Below the pieces are notes generated by a model. That model did no database searches. It saw nothing but the letters and a program-made list of their open reading frames with translations, and was not told the origin of the DNA. Below are positions 7,847 to 17,232 of a stretch of 64,000 nt of DNA, one piece after another (within the stretch, counting starts at the first letter, position 1; each line of letters opens with the position of its first letter). The DNA is from Halorussus rarus (lineage in GTDB: Archaea; Halobacteriota; Halobacteria; Halobacteriales; Haladaptataceae), in contig NZ_QPMJ01000003.1 of assembly GCF_003369835.1 (NCBI RefSeq), positions 1 through 64,000 of the forward strand, given 5' to 3'. Made by a program: the position numbers and the translations under genes.

Positions 7847-9220
7847 TCAGAGCCCGTAGAGTTCCTTCGGCCGGTCGTACGCGACGTGCTCGACGAGCCG
7901 CTCGGCGTTGCCGTACGGAATCCGGCCGCGCTCGACCATCCGGCCGACGACGTTCGCGAGCGTCCGCCGGAACATCTCGAACCGCGAGCCGTACGAGACC
8001 AGCTTCCGGGAGTCGCTGACCATCCCGGCGAAGTTCGCGAGCAGGTCGACCGACGCCACACGCTCCAGTTGGTTCTCGATGCCGAACGGGCTGTCGTTGA
8101 ACCACCACGCCGGGCCGACGCTCACGTTGGGGTAGGCCCGGGCGACGACCGTCGCGTCCGGGTAGTGGGTCGGGTCGAGCACGTAGAGGACGATCTCCAT
8201 CTCCCCGTCGAACGCGTCGAGGAAGTGGTCGAGGTCCGCGACGAGGTCGACGTCCTGGGTCGAGACGTCGCCGCCGGCGTTGGGGCCCAGTTCGTCGTAC
8301 AGCGACGCGCGGTAGTCCCGGACCGCCCCGACGTGCAGCTGGGTCACCCACCCCGCCTCGCTGTTGAGCTCGCCGACGAACTCCAGCAGGAACGCCCGGT
8401 AGTCCTCGACTTCCTCCGGTGAGAGGTTCTCGCCGCGTCGGGCCTTCTCGTACACCGCGGCCGCCCGTTCGCGGCTCACGGGCTTCGACACCGGCTCGGT
8501 CCCCGTACCGATATCGCAGGCGACGCAGCCGCGCTCGTCGAAGTAGTCGTGGCTCGCTTCGAGCGCGTCGAGGAAGGCAGCGAAGCCGCCGCCGTCCACG
8601 TCGACGTCGGTGGCGTCGTCGAGCTCCGCGACGAACGACGACCACGACTCGGTGTCGATCTTCAGCGCGCGGTCGGGCCGCCACGTCGGCCGGACGTCGA
8701 CGCCTTCGAACTCCTCGGCGGCCCGCTCGTGGTACGCGAGGTCGTCGGTCGGGTCGTCGCTGCTGCACAGCACCTCGACGTTCATGTCCCGGAGCACCTG
8801 CTGGGGACGCAACTCGGGCGCGGCGAGCTGGCGCTTGGTCTCGGTCCAGATGTCGTCGGCTGTGTCGGCGTTGATCGGTTCGCCGATGCCGAACCGCCGC
8901 TGCAGGTCGAGGTGGACCCACTCGTAGGTCGGGTTGCCCGCGAAGTCGGGGAACACCTCCGCGAGCGCGTCCCACTTCTCGCGGTTGCTCGCGCCGCCGG
9001 TGATCCTCTCCTCGGGGACGCCGCGCTTGCGCATCAGCTGCCAGACGTAGTGGTCGGTCGCGCCCTCGACCTCCCAGACGTCGCTCCACGGCTCGTTCTC
9101 GACGACCTCGGCGAGGTCGACGTGGTTGTGCGGATCGACGACGGGGAGGTCCTCGATAGACTCGTAGAGTCGATAGGCGGCGTCGCTGTCCAGCAGATAC
9201 CGCTCGTCGATGAATCCCAT
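7847..9220 (-). CDS. uxaC: Glucuronate (uronate) isomerase
   Basis: The 457-residue protein fits the UxaC family of the amidohydrolase superfamily in length and motifs: the metal pair HNH at residues 31-33, AWWFND in the C-terminal third, and GMVSDSRK followed by SRFEMFRR. The enzyme converts D-glucuronate to D-fructuronate (and galacturonate to tagaturonate) in the cytoplasm. The start at 9220 is supported by a TATA-like CTTTATTGG about 30 bases upstream, rather than the ATG 39 bases earlier. It is followed by the candidate fructuronate reductase and preceded by uxuA, forming a uronate-degradation block. Confidence 0.94.
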   Translation of the reverse strand: MGFIDERYLLDSDAAYRLYESIEDLPVVDPHNHVDLAEVVENEPWSDVWEVEGATDHYVWQLMRKRGVPEERITGGASNREKWDALAEVFPDFAGNPTYEWVHLDLQRRFGIGEPINADTADDIWTETKRQLAAPELRPQQVLRDMNVEVLCSSDDPTDDLAYHERAAEEFEGVDVRPTWRPDRALKIDTESWSSFVAELDDATDVDVDGGGFAAFLDALEASHDYFDERGCVACDIGTGTEPVSKPVSRERAAAVYEKARRGENLSPEEVEDYRAFLLEFVGELNSEAGWVTQLHVGAVRDYRASLYDELGPNAGGDVSTQDVDLVADLDHFLDAFDGEMEIVLYVLDPTHYPDATVVARAYPNVSVGPAWWFNDSPFGIENQLERVASVDLLANFAGMVSDSRKLVSYGSRFEMFRRTLANVVGRMVERGRIPYGNAERLVEHVAYDRPKELYGL

Positions 9221-9323
9221 GGACGCTAATGCCCGGACGTCGCCAATAAAGGTTCGCACGTCGGGGAATCATCGCGTCGAGGGAGCCGACGTAGCTTCGC
9301 GCTCGCACCCGACTGTCCAACCG

Positions 9324-9606
9324 GATTCCTGGCGGACTGAAAGGGCGAGGCGTGGTCGGCGAACCCCGACGAAGTAAGCACTGGAACGACCGAGCGAAGC
9401 GAGGGAGTGAAGCGCGCAGCGAGTCGCGGGAGTCCGAGCGCGCCGAGGGCTTTCGAGACCACGATGGTAACCACTCCGACGACTGTAATAGATAGTCGAC
9501 GCCAGAAAGCCCTCGGCGCGCTCGCGGCCGCTGAGCAGGATAGGGCCTGCTCAGACGGCTCCTCTACGGCGCGAGCACGCCTCGCCCTTTCAGTCCGCCA
9601 GGAGTC
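9324..9606. repeat. Large palindromic non-coding element
   Basis: Nested inverted repeats fill the gap between uxaC and uxuA. The outer arms, 9324-9354 and 9576-9606 (31 bases each), pair with a single mismatch. Inner arms 9436-9454 and 9505-9523 (19 bases) pair perfectly. A further hairpin lies at 9531-9539/9546-9554 (CTGAGCAGG with CCTGCTCAG). The stretch has no gene. It could be a miniature transposable element with terminal inverted repeats or a structured RNA. I recall similar palindromic blocks in other haloarchaeal genomes but cannot verify this. Confidence 0.75.
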
Positions 9607-9654
9607 GATTGGTCGGCCGGTCGTCGCTCGTGGGTCGGTTACCCTCCTCTGATT

Positions 9655-10614
9655 TTACTCCCCGTCGACCTGCTCCAGCAGTCCCTTCATGTAGCCGACC
9701 GCGAACAGCCGGCCCATGTCGGTGTAGCCCGACATCGCGGCCTCGCGATCCTCCTCGCCGAGCATCCGGGGGACGTGGTCGGGCCGGATGGGGCCGTCGA
9801 ATCCGACGTCGCGGTAGGCCGCCATCGCGGCCAGCATGTCGGTCTGGCCCTCCTCGTGCCAGGTCTCGACGAACTCCTCGGCGGTCCCCTCCACGTCGCG
9901 GAAGTGGACGAAGTGGATGCGGTCGCCGAACCGACGAATCGTCTCGGGCACGTCCGCGCCCATCGCCGAGAAGTTCCCCTGGCAGAACGTGAGCCCGTGG
10001 TTCGGGCTGTCGTGGAGGTCGAGGATGCGCCGGACGTTCTCGACGGAGTTGACCAGCCGCGGCACCCCGCGGACCGACGCCACCGGCGGGTCGTCGGGGT
10101 GGAGCGCCAGCTTCACGCCGGCCTCCTCGGCCACCGGGACCACCTCGTCGAGGAAGTACTCTAGGTTCTCCCAGAGCTCGGCCTCGGTGACGCCAGCGGC
10201 GGGGTGCGCTGGCGCGCCCTCGGACTGGGCGTGGTCGTACGCCGTCGTCCGGGAGTCGCCCCGGAGCCCGACCGAGTCGGACGTCCGGAGCACGCCCACG
10301 GGGTTCTCGGTCCACACCCAGCAGTAGACGCCGATGCCGACCTCGCCCATGTTCCGGAGCAGGCGCTTGACGGTCGCGATCTCCTCGTCGCGGCCCTCCT
10401 CGCCGAGCACCGTCTTCGTCATCGGCGGGCGGTCCTCGACCACGTCGAGCGAGAGGCCGTGGTCGGCGAACCGGTTCTTGGTCCGCAGCAGCGAGTCGTA
10501 CGTCCACCACTCCTCCTCCCCCCAGAACCGCACCACGGCGGTCGAGAGCCCGAGCTGCCGGGCGATGGTCCACCGCCGGTCGGACCGGGGCGGGAGCATC
10601 AGCGTCGTGTCCAT
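9655..10614 (-). CDS. uxuA: D-mannonate dehydratase
   Basis: The 319-residue protein belongs to the UxuA family, a TIM-barrel Mn-dependent enzyme that dehydrates D-mannonate to 2-keto-3-deoxygluconate. Candidate metal ligands are visible in LALHPDDP, TFCQGNF, HFVHFRDV and RPDHVP, in family order. It is shorter than the E. coli enzyme but in the range of archaeal and Gram-positive forms. The start MDTTLM at 10614 has a TATA-like AAGCTATTTG about 30 bases upstream. It shares orientation with uxaC and with the ABC transporter genes. Confidence 0.93.
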   Translation of the reverse strand: MDTTLMLPPRSDRRWTIARQLGLSTAVVRFWGEEEWWTYDSLLRTKNRFADHGLSLDVVEDRPPMTKTVLGEEGRDEEIATVKRLLRNMGEVGIGVYCWVWTENPVGVLRTSDSVGLRGDSRTTAYDHAQSEGAPAHPAAGVTEAELWENLEYFLDEVVPVAEEAGVKLALHPDDPPVASVRGVPRLVNSVENVRRILDLHDSPNHGLTFCQGNFSAMGADVPETIRRFGDRIHFVHFRDVEGTAEEFVETWHEEGQTDMLAAMAAYRDVGFDGPIRPDHVPRMLGEEDREAAMSGYTDMGRLFAVGYMKGLLEQVDGE

Positions 10615-10703
10615 GCCACCGGCTTCGGAAAGCGTCGTCAAATAGCTTGTGCGCCCGCCGGCCCGAGAACCGCGGGCCGCCCCGGTGCCGGTATCGCTCC
10701 TCC

Positions 10704-11054
10704 TCAGGAGTCCTCGCGGCCCTGCCGCTCGAGGACGTCGACGAACCGGTCGGCGAACTCGACCGTCCGCCTGGGTAGCCCGTACCGCTCGGTCTCCATG
10801 CCGTATTCGCGGAGCTCCGAGACCGTCTCCTCGGTGTGGGGCAGCGTCGTCACCGTCTCGCGCACGTCGATCTCGAGGACGCCGTCGTCGGTGTCCAGCC
10901 AGGGCTGGGTCCGCTGCTTCTGGTCGTACTCGATGGAGTAGGTGTCGCCGCCGACAGCGGCGACGACGTCGTCGACCGCGCCGACCTCGACGCGGTCGTC
11001 GTCCGCGACCAGGAACAGCGTCCCGTCGACGCACTCCGGCTCGTATCGTTCCAT
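10704..11054 (-). CDS. Conserved-looking hypothetical protein (116 aa)
   Basis: This is a small acidic soluble protein with no signal peptide or membrane segment. It begins MERYEPECVDGTLFLVADDD and has a helical C-terminus (VEFADRFVDVLERQ). I do not recognise the family. It lies 86 bases downstream of the double-ATPase gene and 89 bases before uxuA on the same strand, so it may be co-transcribed with either. Third-position GC and acidic composition match the neighbours. Confidence 0.75.
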   Translation of the reverse strand: MERYEPECVDGTLFLVADDDRVEVGAVDDVVAAVGGDTYSIEYDQKQRTQPWLDTDDGVLEIDVRETVTTLPHTEETVSELREYGMETERYGLPRRTVEFADRFVDVLERQGREDS

Positions 11055-11140
11055 GCGGCGGGCTATACCCGCTCGCTCAATAATACTGTCGTCGCGGGCC
11101 GACCGCGGCCGCGTAAAAGAATCAGGTGGAACCGCGCGCC

Positions 11141-13366
11141 TCAGCGCTCGGCGCTCGCCTCGGGCTCCTCGGTGGCGCCCTCGAGGGGTTCGCTGTCCCA
11201 GTACTCGTGGTCCGGGTCCTCGCGGAAGCAGGCCGCCTTCCCGTCCGCGTCGTCGAGGTCCAGCAGCTCCGGCGTCTGCTCGCGGCACGCCTCGCGGGCG
11301 ACCGGACACCGGGTGTGGAACCGGCAGCCAGACGGCGGGTCGACCGGGTCCGGCACGTCGATATCCCGGACGGGCGGCTCCTCGGCCTCCATGGCGTCGA
11401 GGTCGAGGTTCGGCGTCGCCCACCGGAGCACCTCGGTGTAGGGGTGGCGCGGGTCGTGGATGAGCCGCTCGGCCGACCCGATCTCGACGATCTCGCCAAG
11501 GTACATCACCGCGATGCGGCCGTCGCCGTGCTCGGCGAAGTACCGCGCGTTCGAGAGGTCGTGGGAGATGAACAGGAACGAGGTGTCGAACTCCGACTGG
11601 AGCTCGAGCATCAGGTCCATGATCTCGATGCGCAGCGACACGTCGACCGCGCTGATGGCCTCGTCGGCCAGGATGGCGTCGGGGTCCATCAGCAGGGCGC
11701 GGGCCAGCGCGACCCGCTGCTTCTCGCCGCCCGAGAGCTGGTGGGGGTACCGGTCGAGGAAGTCGTCGGCCGGCGTCATCCCGACCCGCTCGAGCAGCGA
11801 GTGCATCCGGCTCCGGCGCTCGGCCTGCCCGACGTTCGGGTGAGTGTGCCGGAGCGGCTCCGAGAGGATGTTGACGATGCGCCGGTTGGGGTTGAGCGCG
11901 CTGCCCGGGTCCTGGTGGATGATCTGCAGCGCCTGGCGGATCTCCTCGTGGGCGATCTCGACGTCGCCATCGCCGTCCTTGGCCTCCCAGACGTCCTGGC
12001 CGCGGTACTCGATGGACCCGCCGGTCGGGCGCTGGAGCCCGATCATCGTCTTGCCCAGCGTGGTCTTGCCACAGCCCGACTCGCCCAGGAGGCAGACCAG
12101 GTCCTGCTCGTGGATGTCGAGCGAGACGCCGTCGACCGCCCGCACCACGTCGGGGTCACTGGTGAACCGCTCGATGAGCCCCTGCTCCTTGTCGAAGTGG
12201 ACCTCGACGTCGTCGAGCGACAGCAGCGGCGTCTCGCCGCCGGCCTCGGCACGGTCTCTCACCGTCGACCGCCCGGACTCGGCCGGCCGGTCGCCGACGA
12301 ACTCCTCGGCGGTCTCGCCGAAGTTGAGCGGGATCTCCTCGCGGGCGTCCCGCCAGTGGTGGCACGCCGTCCGGTGGTTGTCCCCGCCGTCGATCGCGGC
12401 GAACGGCGGGTCGTCGGTCCGGCACTCCTCGGTCGCGAGCGGACACCGCGGGTGGAACCGGCAGCCCGACGGGAGGTTGACCGGCGCCGGCCCCTCGCCC
12501 TCGATGGGCTGCATCTCGGTCAGCGGCGCGTCGAGGTTCGGCGTCGCGTTCAGCAGCTTCCGGGTGTACGGGTGCGCGGAGTCGCCGATGATCTCGTCGC
12601 GCGGGCCGATCTCGGCGAACTGGAACGCGTAGATGATGGCCATCCGGTCGGCCAGCGACGCGACCAGCGGGAGGTCGTGGGTGATGAAGATGATGGTCAG
12701 GTCGTACTCGGTCTGGAGGTCGTCGAGCAGCTGCAGGATCGACCGCTGCATCAGCAGGTCGAGCGCGGCGGTCGGCTCGTCCATCACCAGCACCTCCGGG
12801 TCGAGCACCATGCTCAGCGCGATGAGCGCGCGCTGTTGCATCCCGCCCGACAGCTCGTGGGGGTACGAGTCGAGCACCCGCTCGGGTTCGAGGTAGAGGC
12901 TCTCGAGGAGCTCGCGCGCGAAATCCAGGCCCTCCGAGACGTCCTTGTCGTGGGCCTTGAGCGTCTCCTTGAAGTGGGCGCCGACCTTCATGGTCGGGTT
13001 GAACGAGCTCATCGCGCCCTGGAACACCATCGACACCTCCTCCCAGCGGAACTGCCGGAGCTCCTCGTCGGAGAGCTCCAGGACGTCGACGGTCGAGCCG
13101 TCCTCCCGGTTGTACTGGATGCTCCCGGTGAGCTTGCCGGGGTCGGGCACGGCGTCGAGCAGCGCGGAGGCGAACATCGACTTGCCGCTCCCGCTCTCGC
13201 CGACGATGCCCAGCACCTCGTGGCGGTCGATGTCGACGTTGACGTCCTCGAGGACGTACGTCTCACCGCCGCTGTAGGTGACGTTCGTGTCTCTGATCTC
13301 GAGGATGGGGTCCTCGACCACCTCGTTCGATACCGCCCGGTCGCTAGATGAACTGTCCACAGCCAT
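11141..13366 (-). CDS. Double ABC ATPase of oligopeptide-type importer (DppD-DppF fusion)
   Basis: The 741-residue protein contains two complete ABC ATPases. Domain 1 has Walker A GESGSGKS (56-63), signature LSGGM and Walker B VLVMDEP. Domain 2, beginning near residue 390, has GESGCGKT, LSGGE and ILADE. Each ATPase is followed by the oligopeptide-transporter C-terminal region with a Cys cluster (CRFHPRCP; CRFHTRCP). Bacterial systems usually encode these as two proteins. It would energise the two permeases encoded upstream; its ATG follows the permease stop with no gap. In this setting the cargo is probably aldouronates or xylo-oligosaccharides, although the family also moves peptides. Confidence 0.93.
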   Translation of the reverse strand: MAVDSSSSDRAVSNEVVEDPILEIRDTNVTYSGGETYVLEDVNVDIDRHEVLGIVGESGSGKSMFASALLDAVPDPGKLTGSIQYNREDGSTVDVLELSDEELRQFRWEEVSMVFQGAMSSFNPTMKVGAHFKETLKAHDKDVSEGLDFARELLESLYLEPERVLDSYPHELSGGMQQRALIALSMVLDPEVLVMDEPTAALDLLMQRSILQLLDDLQTEYDLTIIFITHDLPLVASLADRMAIIYAFQFAEIGPRDEIIGDSAHPYTRKLLNATPNLDAPLTEMQPIEGEGPAPVNLPSGCRFHPRCPLATEECRTDDPPFAAIDGGDNHRTACHHWRDAREEIPLNFGETAEEFVGDRPAESGRSTVRDRAEAGGETPLLSLDDVEVHFDKEQGLIERFTSDPDVVRAVDGVSLDIHEQDLVCLLGESGCGKTTLGKTMIGLQRPTGGSIEYRGQDVWEAKDGDGDVEIAHEEIRQALQIIHQDPGSALNPNRRIVNILSEPLRHTHPNVGQAERRSRMHSLLERVGMTPADDFLDRYPHQLSGGEKQRVALARALLMDPDAILADEAISAVDVSLRIEIMDLMLELQSEFDTSFLFISHDLSNARYFAEHGDGRIAVMYLGEIVEIGSAERLIHDPRHPYTEVLRWATPNLDLDAMEAEEPPVRDIDVPDPVDPPSGCRFHTRCPVAREACREQTPELLDLDDADGKAACFREDPDHEYWDSEPLEGATEEPEASAER

Positions 13367-14383
13367 TTACATCATCCCCGTGGTCGACGAACTACTCTCC
13401 TCCTCGACGGACTCGGACTCCCCGGTGAGCCGGGTCCGGACCCGGGGGTTGAAGATCCGGTCCATCCCCTGGCTCAGCAGGATGAGTCCGAACGCCAGCC
13501 CGACGATGGCGAGTATCGGTGCGAGCAGCCAGTAGAGCGTGTCCATGCCGAAGAGAGCGCCCTGGCTGTACGCGTTGTTCAAGGTGACGCCCCAGTTCTG
13601 TCCCGTGTAGGGCAGCACGCCGATGAAGTACAGCCCCACCGACGCGAAGATGGTGTACCGCGCCGCGAGCACGAAGTTGACCATCACGTACGGCATGATG
13701 TTCGGGAGCACGTCCTTCAGGATGATGCGGGGCGTGCTCGTTCCCATCGTCCGGGCGGCCTCGACGTAGCTCTCCTCGCGGATCGACAGCACCTGCGAGC
13801 GGATCGACCGGCCCAGGCCGGCCCAGTAGTTGATCGTGAGTATCACGCCGAGCAGGATGGGATTCTCCGGGCTCAGCGCGATGGCCAGCACGATGACCAG
13901 CGGGAGGCCGGGAATCGACATGAAGAAGTCCGAGATCGAGGTGATGACGGTGTCGACCGTGCCGCCCTTGTACCCCGACACCGTGCCGACCACGACCGCG
14001 ACGCCGGTCGCCCACACGCCGCCCGCCAGCACCATCAGCAGGATGAACGGCGTGGAGTCGATGATGAGCGCCAGCAGGTCGACCCCCGACTTGGTCGCGC
14101 CGAGCGGGTACGCCCAGTTCTGGAACGGGCTGAGGAACCGCTCGGCCTGGTTCGGACTCGGCTCGCGCCAGAGGCCGAACACAGCCATCACCGCCATGAG
14201 AACGTAGACGCTCAGGATCAGGATACCGAGCCGGGTGCGCACGTCCGACCACGCGACGAGTGCCGGCTCGTATATCATCCGATTGTACCACTCCTCGAGC
14301 CGTTCGCGCCGGCTCATCTCGACCGACGACGCCTCCGCGCGCCAGTCGATGTCCTCCGAGGAGGAGTCCGACTCAGTAGCCAT
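13367..14383 (-). CDS. ABC transporter permease (DppC/OppC type)
   Basis: This 338-residue inner-membrane permease has an N-terminal cytoplasmic segment, a first membrane helix near residues 50-70 and the BPD-type permease core. The EAA-like loop (EAARTMGTSTPRIILKDVLPN) couples it to the ATPase. It ends with an acidic and serine-rich cytoplasmic tail. The start MATESD at 14383 overlaps the end of the preceding permease gene by 11 bases, and its stop directly abuts the ATPase start, indicating one operon and translational coupling. Confidence 0.92.
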   Translation of the reverse strand: MATESDSSSEDIDWRAEASSVEMSRRERLEEWYNRMIYEPALVAWSDVRTRLGILILSVYVLMAVMAVFGLWREPSPNQAERFLSPFQNWAYPLGATKSGVDLLALIIDSTPFILLMVLAGGVWATGVAVVVGTVSGYKGGTVDTVITSISDFFMSIPGLPLVIVLAIALSPENPILLGVILTINYWAGLGRSIRSQVLSIREESYVEAARTMGTSTPRIILKDVLPNIMPYVMVNFVLAARYTIFASVGLYFIGVLPYTGQNWGVTLNNAYSQGALFGMDTLYWLLAPILAIVGLAFGLILLSQGMDRIFNPRVRTRLTGESESVEEESSSSTTGMM

Positions 14384-15374
14384 CCGAATCACCTGCGCTG
14401 ATGCGCGGATCGATGAGCCCGTACGTCATGTCGGCGACGTAGACCGCGACCACCAGGGTGGTCGTGATGACCAGGAAGCAGCCCATCATGAGCGGGTAGT
14501 CGTTCGCGTTGACCGCGCTGATGAGGTAGTAGCCCAGCCCCGGGTACGAGAAGATCTGTTCGAGCACGACCGTCCCGCCGAGTCGGAACCCGATCAGCAG
14601 CAGCAGACCGGTGTACATCGGCAGGATGGCGTTGCTCGCGACGTACCGGGTCGCGATGCGGCCGTCCGAGAGCCCGCGGAGCCGGGCGACCTCGACGTAC
14701 TCCTCGCCGAGCACCTGGATGCCGTTCCCGCGCATGTTGAGCGCGGTCGACCCGATGCCGCCGATGGCGAACGCCAGGATGGGCAGCGCGGCGTGGCGCA
14801 GTACGCTCGCGACGTACTCCACGGTGAGTCCGGCCTCGACGCCCCGGGCCACCGCGTTCCCGGTCGGGAACACGCGCCACAGGTACCCGAGGAAGAACAC
14901 GAAGAGGACCGCGAAGATGTAGTAGGGCACCGACATCAGGAAGATGGACCCGCCCGAGGCCAGCTTGTCGAACTTCGAGCCCTCCCAGTACGCCTGGACG
15001 GCCCCGATGAGCACGCCGACCACGAACATCAGCACCGTGGACGTCACTACCAGGAACACCGTCCACGGGAGCGCCCGCGCGAGGACGTCCATCACCGGCG
15101 CGTTCAGCGAGATCGACCGCCCGAGGTCGAACTGGAACACGCCGACGATGTAGTCGAGGTACTGCTGCCAGAGCGGCGCGTCCGGCCGGATGTTCTGGAG
15201 CGCCTCGATCCGGGCGTTGACCTGTTCGGCGTCCATGCCCTGGCGGAGCAGTTGAACCCGCAACTGGGTGAACGGACCGCCGGGGAGCAGCCGAATCAGC
15301 CCGAACGACAGCGTCGCGACTGCGAGGATAGTTAACGGGATTCTAGCCGTTCGTCTGAGGTAGTAGTTCACCAT
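14373..15374 (-). CDS. ABC transporter permease (DppB/OppB type)
   Basis: The 333-residue protein begins MVNYYLRRTARIP with a first helix immediately after, then the typical DppB extracellular segment (PLWQQYLDYIVGVFQFDLG), and a core of five further helices. The EAA loop is EEYVEVARLRGLSDGRIATRY. It partners with the DppC-type permease encoded downstream. It lies 37 bases after the substrate-binding lipoprotein gene, so all four transporter genes form one operon in the order binding protein, B, C, double ATPase. Confidence 0.92.
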   Translation of the reverse strand: MVNYYLRRTARIPLTILAVATLSFGLIRLLPGGPFTQLRVQLLRQGMDAEQVNARIEALQNIRPDAPLWQQYLDYIVGVFQFDLGRSISLNAPVMDVLARALPWTVFLVVTSTVLMFVVGVLIGAVQAYWEGSKFDKLASGGSIFLMSVPYYIFAVLFVFFLGYLWRVFPTGNAVARGVEAGLTVEYVASVLRHAALPILAFAIGGIGSTALNMRGNGIQVLGEEYVEVARLRGLSDGRIATRYVASNAILPMYTGLLLLIGFRLGGTVVLEQIFSYPGLGYYLISAVNANDYPLMMGCFLVITTTLVVAVYVADMTYGLIDPRISAGDSDGY

Positions 15375-15411
15375 TCGTTAATAAACGATAGTGCGGTCGA
15401 TGGCCAAGAAA

Positions 15412-17232
15412 CTATCCCTTGTACTGGAGGTCGCCCTCGTGGGTCCACCACCACTGGGGCCACTTGACCCGGCGGTTCTCGCTGCCCTCGGCGGCGGTAG
15501 TCCACTCGTCGTCCGTCGTCCACGACTGCTCGAACTTCGAGACCAGCCCGAGGAACGGCAGTTCGATGTGGCTGTGCCACGCCGCCTTCTGGACGAACGG
15601 CTTCGACTCCGCGTCGGTGGATTGCCGGGCGATCTTCTTGGCGGTCTCGAGCGGGTTGAGCGTCATCTCGCCGCCGTTGCGGCCGGGGATGGTCTGCTCG
15701 GTGTCGGCCTTCTCGCGGTAGTTGTGGCCGCCGCCGATGTCGGAGGCCCACAGCTGGTAGTACAGCGGGAAGTACGGGAACGCCGACCGCGACCCGCCGG
15801 GCAGCCAGTAGAAGCTCCCCATCTTGAAGTTGCTGTTGGAGTACTGGCCGAACCAGTCGTTGGTCGGCTTCGTGCTGACCGAGAAGTCGAAGCCGAAGTC
15901 GTTGAGCTGGCTGGTGACCGTCTGGGTCATCGTCGTCCAGTCGGTCCAGCCCGCCGGCGAGTAGTAGCTCCCGCCGAGCTTCTCCCCGTTCGAGTTCTGC
16001 CAGGTGCCGCCGTTCTTGGTGTAGCCGGCCTCCTCGAGGAGCGAGGCCGCCTTGTCGGTCTGGCTCGACTTCGCACCGTACGTCTCGAAGTCGTCGTACC
16101 AGTCGCCGAGCCAGTTCTCTTGATCCTCCGGCGCGACGCCGCAGGGGATCGGCGCCACGAACTTCGTCCGCGGGCCGGCGTTCTTGACCAGCGACTCGCG
16201 GTTGATGACGTGGGCGACCGCCTGGCGGACCTTCCGCTTCCCGAAGTCGGGGTCGTTGTGGTTGAACACGATGCCGTACCCCCACTTGGCCGGGATGTTG
16301 ACCTCGACGACGTGGTCGGGGAACCGGTCGGCGATCTCCGGCGGCGTGAACAGGCTCGGCGCCGCGTCGATCTGGTCGCCCGCGATGAGCGCCTGGTGCT
16401 GGGGCGTGTTACCGCCGAAGCTCTCGATGGTGAAGTTCTGGAAGTTGACGTTCCCCGCGTTGTAGAACCGCTCGTTGCGCTCGAACTCGAAGGCCTGGCG
16501 GCCCTTGCTCACGAACGAGAACATGCCGCTGGCCACCGGGTCCTCGTACGCCCACTGGAGGTACTCCGACTCGGACTTGTCGAGCCACTGCTCGTGGGTC
16601 TCCTTCTTGGTGTCGGCGAAGAAGTTGGTGAGCTCGAACTTGACGATCTGGGGGTTCGTCGGCCCGGACAGCATCAGCTTGGCCGTCCGCTCGTCGACGA
16701 TCTCGTAGTCGTCGAGGTAGCCCCAGAGCGTGTTGCCGGTCTTCTTCGCGAGCTGGAGCTGGACGTCGAGGTCCTCGGTCGTCCAGTCGTCGCCGTTGTC
16801 CCACTTGAGGTCCTCGCGGAAGGTGAGCGTGACCTCCTGGTTCTCGATCTGCAACTCCGAGAGCGCACCCTTCAGGAACTTCTTCTTGTTGAAGGAGTAC
16901 TTCAGGAACGGCGCGAAGACGCTCCTGTGGGCGGGCCAACTGAAGTTCTGGCTCGCCGCCTGGTTGAAGTGGAGGTCGACCGGGTTGCCGGTGTAGGCCG
17001 CGACGTACTCGGCGTCGTGGACGTTCACGCTCCCCTCGGTGGTCGTCTCGGTGTCGTCGCCACCGTTCCCGCCCTCGGTGGTTCCCGACCCGGAGTCGGT
17101 CGTGGTCTCCTGCGACCCGTCGCCGCCTGAACAGCCGGCGAGCGCCGCCATGCCGGACGACCCGGCCACGGCAAGCATCTTGCGCCGGCTAATCATGTCA
17201 CTGTACTCGCCCCGTCCGCTGTCGGATGACAT
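15412..17232 (-). CDS. Tat-exported substrate-binding lipoprotein of the ABC importer
   Basis: The 606-residue protein starts with a twin-arginine signal (SRRKM at residues 15-19), a hydrophobic stretch and a lipobox ending in LAGC (Cys34), followed by a Ser/Thr/Gly/Glu linker to about residue 65. The rest is a family-5 extracellular solute-binding protein, as used by oligopeptide and some oligosaccharide importers. It would be folded before export and lipid-anchored outside the membrane. The unusually high Trp/Tyr content (PQWWWTHEG at the end) suits sugar stacking. The divergent GH67 gene points to aldouronates as ligand (inference). Confidence 0.92.
   Translation of the reverse strand: MSSDSGRGEYSDMISRRKMLAVAGSSGMAALAGCSGGDGSQETTTDSGSGTTEGGNGGDDTETTTEGSVNVHDAEYVAAYTGNPVDLHFNQAASQNFSWPAHRSVFAPFLKYSFNKKKFLKGALSELQIENQEVTLTFREDLKWDNGDDWTTEDLDVQLQLAKKTGNTLWGYLDDYEIVDERTAKLMLSGPTNPQIVKFELTNFFADTKKETHEQWLDKSESEYLQWAYEDPVASGMFSFVSKGRQAFEFERNERFYNAGNVNFQNFTIESFGGNTPQHQALIAGDQIDAAPSLFTPPEIADRFPDHVVEVNIPAKWGYGIVFNHNDPDFGKRKVRQAVAHVINRESLVKNAGPRTKFVAPIPCGVAPEDQENWLGDWYDDFETYGAKSSQTDKAASLLEEAGYTKNGGTWQNSNGEKLGGSYYSPAGWTDWTTMTQTVTSQLNDFGFDFSVSTKPTNDWFGQYSNSNFKMGSFYWLPGGSRSAFPYFPLYYQLWASDIGGGHNYREKADTEQTIPGRNGGEMTLNPLETAKKIARQSTDAESKPFVQKAAWHSHIELPFLGLVSKFEQSWTTDDEWTTAAEGSENRRVKWPQWWWTHEGDLQYKG

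Noticed and set aside
7467-9320. Long minus-strand frame overlapping uxaC and the SDR gene
   Set aside because: Arg/Gly/Ala-rich translation typical of a shifted frame; the true genes in the other frame match known families end to end.
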